In this document: in pieces, positions 59,931 through 64,000 of the stretch
Position numbering within the stretch: the stretch's first letter is position 1
Layout of the letters: each line of letters opens with the position of its first letter
Assembly: GCA_026545225.1 (NCBI GenBank)
Contig: CM048845.1
Span: forward strand, 103,288,033 to 103,352,032
Direction of reading: 5' to 3'
Source of the DNA: Cornus controversa
Taxonomy: Eukaryota > Streptophyta > Magnoliopsida > Cornales > Cornaceae
DNA length: 64,000 nucleotides
Notes under the pieces: model-generated
The model's input: the letters and a program-made list of their open reading frames with translations, nothing else
What the model was told of the DNA's origin: nothing
The model's database searches: none
Translations under genes and position numbers: made by a program

Positions 59931-60348
59931 CTTCAATCTTACCACTTCTCTTAACATAAAGCCAAGAACTAGAGGGCTCACAATCCACTGCCAAAAATGA
60001 GAGGAAGATCATTTCTAATTCAGATCATTCACCTAATTAAGCAGGTTTCAAAATAAATTTTGCTACCACTAGGAACCAGACGTGATTTCATGAGAGAACC
60101 ACAGTTATGAAATGTAAGCATTTTTGCACTGGTTAATTGACACCTTTGTATTGTAGTGGTTCATAAATTCTCATTTCAAAAATTTTATAGGAATTTTCTT
60201 CCCGGCTTTGTACACTATATTTTACATATATGCGAAGAATATGAGCTAGCATCCTTTAATTAACAAATGCAGTAAAGTGAAGAAACCAAATGATTAAATT
60301 TATTCAAAACTCATAAGCTATTGGTTTTAGACCAGCATTTCCAACAAC
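59931..60348. other. Spacer
   Basis: Noncoding flank between the small peptide locus and the Tip100-like element. Nothing recognised. Confidence 0.5.
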
Positions 60349-60955
60349 CAGGGACGGACCCATGAAGGGTCCAGTGGGGGCATATCCGCCCCCCCCCCCC
60401 CCCCCCCCCCCCCCGATTTTTTTTTCCCCTTTACTTATATACCTTTAATTTTCAAATTAAATACTTATATATAACACTTTGCCTCCCCTAAAATTACAAA
60501 AAAAACTCCACTAGGCCCCCTCTAATTTTTTTTTAATCTCTCTCTCTCTCTTTTCCCTTCTCTTTCTCTCTCTTCATCCCCTCTCTCTCCCCAATATTTC
60601 TCTCTCTATCCTTCTCTTTCCTTCTCTCTCTCTTTTTCCCTTTCTTTCTCTCTTTGTCCCCTCTCTCTATCCGATCTATTTCTCTCTTTTTTACCCCCTC
60701 TCTCTCTCTTTGAGTCTTTGTCCCCTCTCTCTATATTTATAAAAATAATTTAAATTAATAAATTTCATTTAATTTTTAATAGATAAATTAAAAAAATAAT
60801 GAAATAAATATTTTTTTTTGAAATTTTTTAATAATAAAGTAAATGTTATCAATGAACAATAATAAATTTATTCAATAAAATTATTATGATGGCTTGAAAA
60901 AAATTTTTAGTGTTAAAGGTTGCCCCCCTCACAAAAATTTCTGAGTCCGTCACTG
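60349..60955. mobile_element. Tip100-like hAT element with perfect 8-bp TSD and poly-C tract
   Basis: The left end CAGGGACGGACCCATG and right end GAGTCCGTCACTG are inverted termini of the Tip100-type hAT group. CCAACAAC flanks both sides exactly (60341-60348 and 60956-60963). The 607-bp interior has a run of 26 C (60389-60414), a long CT-rich tract and no coding capacity. Confidence 0.87.
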
Positions 60956-61177
60956 CCAACAACTATATTGTTTCTATTGATAAATTAATAGTCATATATA
61001 AGTATTTAGGGTACAGATCATCTATATATATACAGAGAATTTTTCAGCAATTAGCATTAGCGTTGTGCCATATCTAAGTGCTTATAGACTTCTGGCACAG
61101 CGCTCAATTACAACAGAGCTATACAATATTACAAATCATTTGTACAACAAAATATGTAATTGCTAGTTATAAGACTG

Positions 61178-61179
<2 letters not shown>

Positions 61180-61222
<43 letters not shown>
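61180..61222. repeat. (AT)n microsatellite
   Basis: About 21 uninterrupted AT units. Confidence 0.9.
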
Positions 61223-61224
<2 letters not shown>

Positions 61225-62075
61225 TTTAACAGTTTTTAAACCTCCAAAATTAAGACAAATTACCGTTCATGCTCTGGCTTGTACTTAACAAAGGTTAACC
61301 ATGATTAGGTATGATTAAGCCACATACATGAGTTCTAACTAGAGTTCACATATATAAGAAACTGTCGTTGTTGTTGATGAAGACTGGATATAGTACTGAC
61401 CATTCTGATATCTGAAAATGGTGTACATTTTTTGTCAATACAGAAGAAAATGTCAAACCATAATTTATGTGTTTGTGTGTAAAGTCCACTAATGAAATGT
61501 GCGAAGAAACATTCCCAACACGCACGGTATCGAAATTGTTGATCTCATTTCTCTATTTTTGTTAGTTAACGTAAGTTCACTAACAATAATCATAATGTTT
61601 ACATGTACTGTTTTCCTAATTTTTTAGTTGATGTTAAAGTACAGAAAAGTAGCAATAATGTTCTTTTATATATTTTATTTATGCTATTTAAAAATTAACT
61701 GCTCCCTCTCACCCACTTATTTTTTTTTTTCCGTGATAATATTCATTTCTCTTGCTTCTTATTTGTAATAATTTGGCAACAGAACAAATGTTTTTCATTT
61801 GTTCAGCCGAGAGTAATTTAAAAGCAAATATTTAGGAGAGAAAATAGAAAAGAGAAAAGAAACCTAGAACAAAGTACAAGGAAACCACACAAAAGAGAGA
61901 GAATGGGTTTTCAAACGTTTTATGTCATATTATACGTGTATATTTATATATATTTATATAATATATATACATGATCAAAGTGGGCTCTCTATTTGAGAAG
62001 ATGAAAAAACAGCGTTCTTAACCGAACAAATCTCAAATAAGGCAAAAACTCCTAAAATCTTCAACTTAAATCTGT

Positions 62076-63113
62076 AAATTTTACTACCCAACCCTTAAAT
62101 TAGGGTTATATATATCCATCTTTCAAAGTTAAAGTGGTGTATATGAGTGAAGATATTATTGTGCGTATACTAATTGATGTCCTAAGCCAAAGATAATGGT
62201 GGAAGGTCAAGATTGTCCAAAAACTCCCCATGCATTTATTGTTAAGAAATTAAAGACGTTTTTCTTTTTCTTTTTATACAAAGAAGTGAAAGACTATAAT
62301 CACATTCACACATGTATTAGGAATACCAGTAGAAATATTATCATATATATTAGGAATAACAGAAAGTAGAAATATATTATGAATACAGAAAGAAGTCATA
62401 TATATTAAGAATAACAGAAAGTAGAAATACAATTATATTATATGTATTAGGAATACAGAAAGAAGAACTATTATCAATTCTAAAACAGATAAATTAATAA
62501 CAAAAGAATAAAAAGTATAAGGAAAAGGTGTGGCCTGTGATATGGAGAGGCACGCAAAGCGCTGTCCTAAGCTGCTATTTCCTTCCTACGTGCAGGTGGT
62601 GATTACGGCTAAAGCAGCTCCAAGATACAACCCAATTGCTCTCAGCCATTACTCCTCTATCAGCACGTTGACACGAAGTATAGTAACAAGTCTTTCAATA
62701 GTTGCCCAAAATATAAACGAAATTAGAATAACCAGTAGCAGATGAAAGAGGAGAGAAGAAGAAACATTAAGAATATTTTTTCGTATTCTATATTTGTTTG
62801 GAGTGTTATCTCCTAATATTTATAGGCTGGGAATACAACGATTATGAGAAAATTCAGAAATTACGTTAATAAAAATCAGCCAAAATATTAGCAACGAGAA
62901 AAATCAGCTTTTGAATAGCTCTAGAGGTTGGGATACCTTAGTACGCGCAACAAATTTTACTACCCAACCCTTAAATTAGGGTTATATATATCCATCTTTC
63001 AAAGTTAAAGTGGTGTATATGAGTGAAGATATTATTGTGCGTATACTAATTGATGTCCTAAGCCAAAGATAATGGTGGAAGGTCAAGATTGTCCAAAAAC
63101 TCCCCATGCATTT
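62076..63113. repeat. Pair of 162-bp direct repeats
   Basis: 62076-62237 and 62952-63113 are near-identical blocks, both beginning AAATTTTACTACCCAACCC and ending CCCCATGCATTT, separated by about 714 bp. The sequence after the first copy has no primer-binding site and the repeat lacks TG...CA ends, so it is not a clear LTR pair. Confidence 0.85.
62310..62475. repeat. Irregular AT-rich tandem repeats
   Basis: Words such as TATTAGGAATAACAGAAAG and ATACAGAAAGAAG recur about every 40-60 bp within the spacer of the 162-bp repeat pair. Confidence 0.6.
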
Positions 63114-63172
63114 GGAAGCCAAAGATAGTGGTGGAAGGTCAAGATTATCCAAAAACTCCCCATGCATCTGGA
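63061..63172. repeat. Tandem duplication, period 56 bp
   Basis: AGCCAAAGATAATGGTGG through CCCCATGCATTTGGA occurs twice head to tail, the second copy with a few substitutions. It is the end of the second 162-bp repeat, duplicated locally. Confidence 0.9.
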
Positions 63173-63325
63173 ATTCAGTTAAACAAAGTGGATAGATGAA
63201 GGATTGGAATCTTGATGGTCTCCAAAGTCCATGTTTGTCAGCAAAGAATCAAGTTGAAACAAATAAAAGTTCTAATTTGCGTAAAACTACTTTGATCCGA
63301 GTATTCTCCTATACTTGAGGAGTTT

Positions 63326-63385
63326 GTTTAGGAACAAAATCTGCTACAAAGGCTTGAGTTTAGGAACAAAATCTGCTACAAAGGA
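63326..63385. repeat. Tandem duplication, period 32 bp
   Basis: GTTTAGGAACAAAATCTGCT plus CACAAAGG-like sequence occurs twice without differences in the core. Confidence 0.85.
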
Positions 63386-64000
63386 AAGAGAGTGAAGTTA
63401 GGAGTGGGGTAATTAAATAGTAAAAGTACGGTATCGTTTTGTGTGTTTGTGATATGAATCTTGAAAATTGTTTCGAGACATGTAGCACTGCTCTATAACA
63501 AGTGGGGAAATAAATAAAATATTCCTAATTAGACTAGTTGATTGGTATTAACAGTTAAACAATATGACTCGTAGGTGAATCACAGTATTATCAGAATGCA
63601 CACTTTTTGTTAGTAGAAGGTTTAAGTTTCTCAGCATGATATCATTCTATTGAATTTAGTTGACCATATCGGAGTTATGTAATGAAGGGCATGATATCAT
63701 CCGATTGAATTTTGTCCATTTTGTAGCATGTTGTCTGCGTAGCCAATTCATAACATCCACTAAGGTTCTAATGTACTTGACGTCAGTTGACATATTCACA
63801 CACTTAATCCCACCTTTGTTACTCACTACTGTTGCAGTGGTCTTTCCCCTCACTTGGCTTGCACACTCGCAAACTGGTCTAGTCGTGCTTAAACACTCAC
63901 ACGCAGCTCATGCCACTCACTACTGTTGGAGTGAACTCGTACTCACTCATTTTGGACACTCACTCACATTTGTGAACTTGGTGGACAGGAGGAAGAATAT

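Larger units (their letters stand above)
60964..64000. other. Gene-free right end
   Basis: AT-rich DNA with the repeats listed separately. The 71-codon frame at 62530-62745 and the 65-codon minus frame at 63656-63853 show no recognisable domain. Confidence 0.45.

Noticed and set aside
62076-63113. LTR pair of a TRIM retrotransposon
   Set aside because: The repeats do not start with TG and end with CA, and no primer-binding site or polypurine tract follows, so only a direct repeat is claimed.
1-64000. CRISPR arrays, bacterial operons or organelle genes
   Set aside because: No regular repeat-spacer arrays, ribosome-binding sites or organelle gene order. Everything points to a plant nuclear chromosome.

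Overview
The window is nuclear DNA of a eudicot plant, probably a woody core eudicot; the species cannot be named from the sequence. Intron-containing genes, AT-rich spacers, many (AT)n microsatellites and several plant-type transposons support this. Protein-coding content is low and sits in small islands.

Left island (1-13.3 kb, minus strand): five tandem first exons encoding secreted GUB_WAK_bind plus WAK_assoc ectodomains of the LRK10-like (LRK10L) receptor-kinase type, and a sixth broken remnant at the left edge. Each intact exon has its own start and signal sequence and ends at a possible splice donor, yet no transmembrane or kinase exon is visible between them. Exons 4 and 5 lie on a duplicated unit of more than 2 kb that has since gained different insertions.

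Transposon-rich spacer (13.3-22.7 kb): short foldback elements with 9-bp target duplications, two TIR elements of about 1.5 kb, tandem duplications and microsatellites.

Kinesin gene (about 22.8-29.3 kb, plus strand): a complete 14-coding-exon NACK1/HINKEL-type cytokinesis kinesin (KIN-7) of 960 residues, with a 5-prime UTR intron and an MSA-like mitotic promoter element.

Lipid-transfer island (30-33.9 kb, minus): two intact tandem type-2 nsLTP genes and the flank of a possible lost third copy. A group-C MAPKK pseudogene follows at 36.8-37.6 kb. From 38 to 47.5 kb there is mostly noncoding DNA, an LTR-retrotransposon relic, a SINE-like insertion with a 12-bp target duplication and an hAT element with an 8-bp one.

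Epimerase gene (47.6-53.3 kb, minus): a complete six-exon enolase-superfamily protein like L-Ala-D/L-Glu epimerases. Intron 2 carries a 5-prime-truncated RTE-type LINE bounded by a perfect 16-bp target duplication, and intron 1 carries a Tip100-like hAT relic.

Right end (53.6-64 kb): tandem repeats, two more hAT-type elements, and a small membrane/Cys-Gly-rich peptide locus with a good TATA box whose frame is broken by an 8-bp tandem duplication. The genes are unrelated islands rather than one pathway. The most unusual arrangement is the kinase-less ectodomain exon array.
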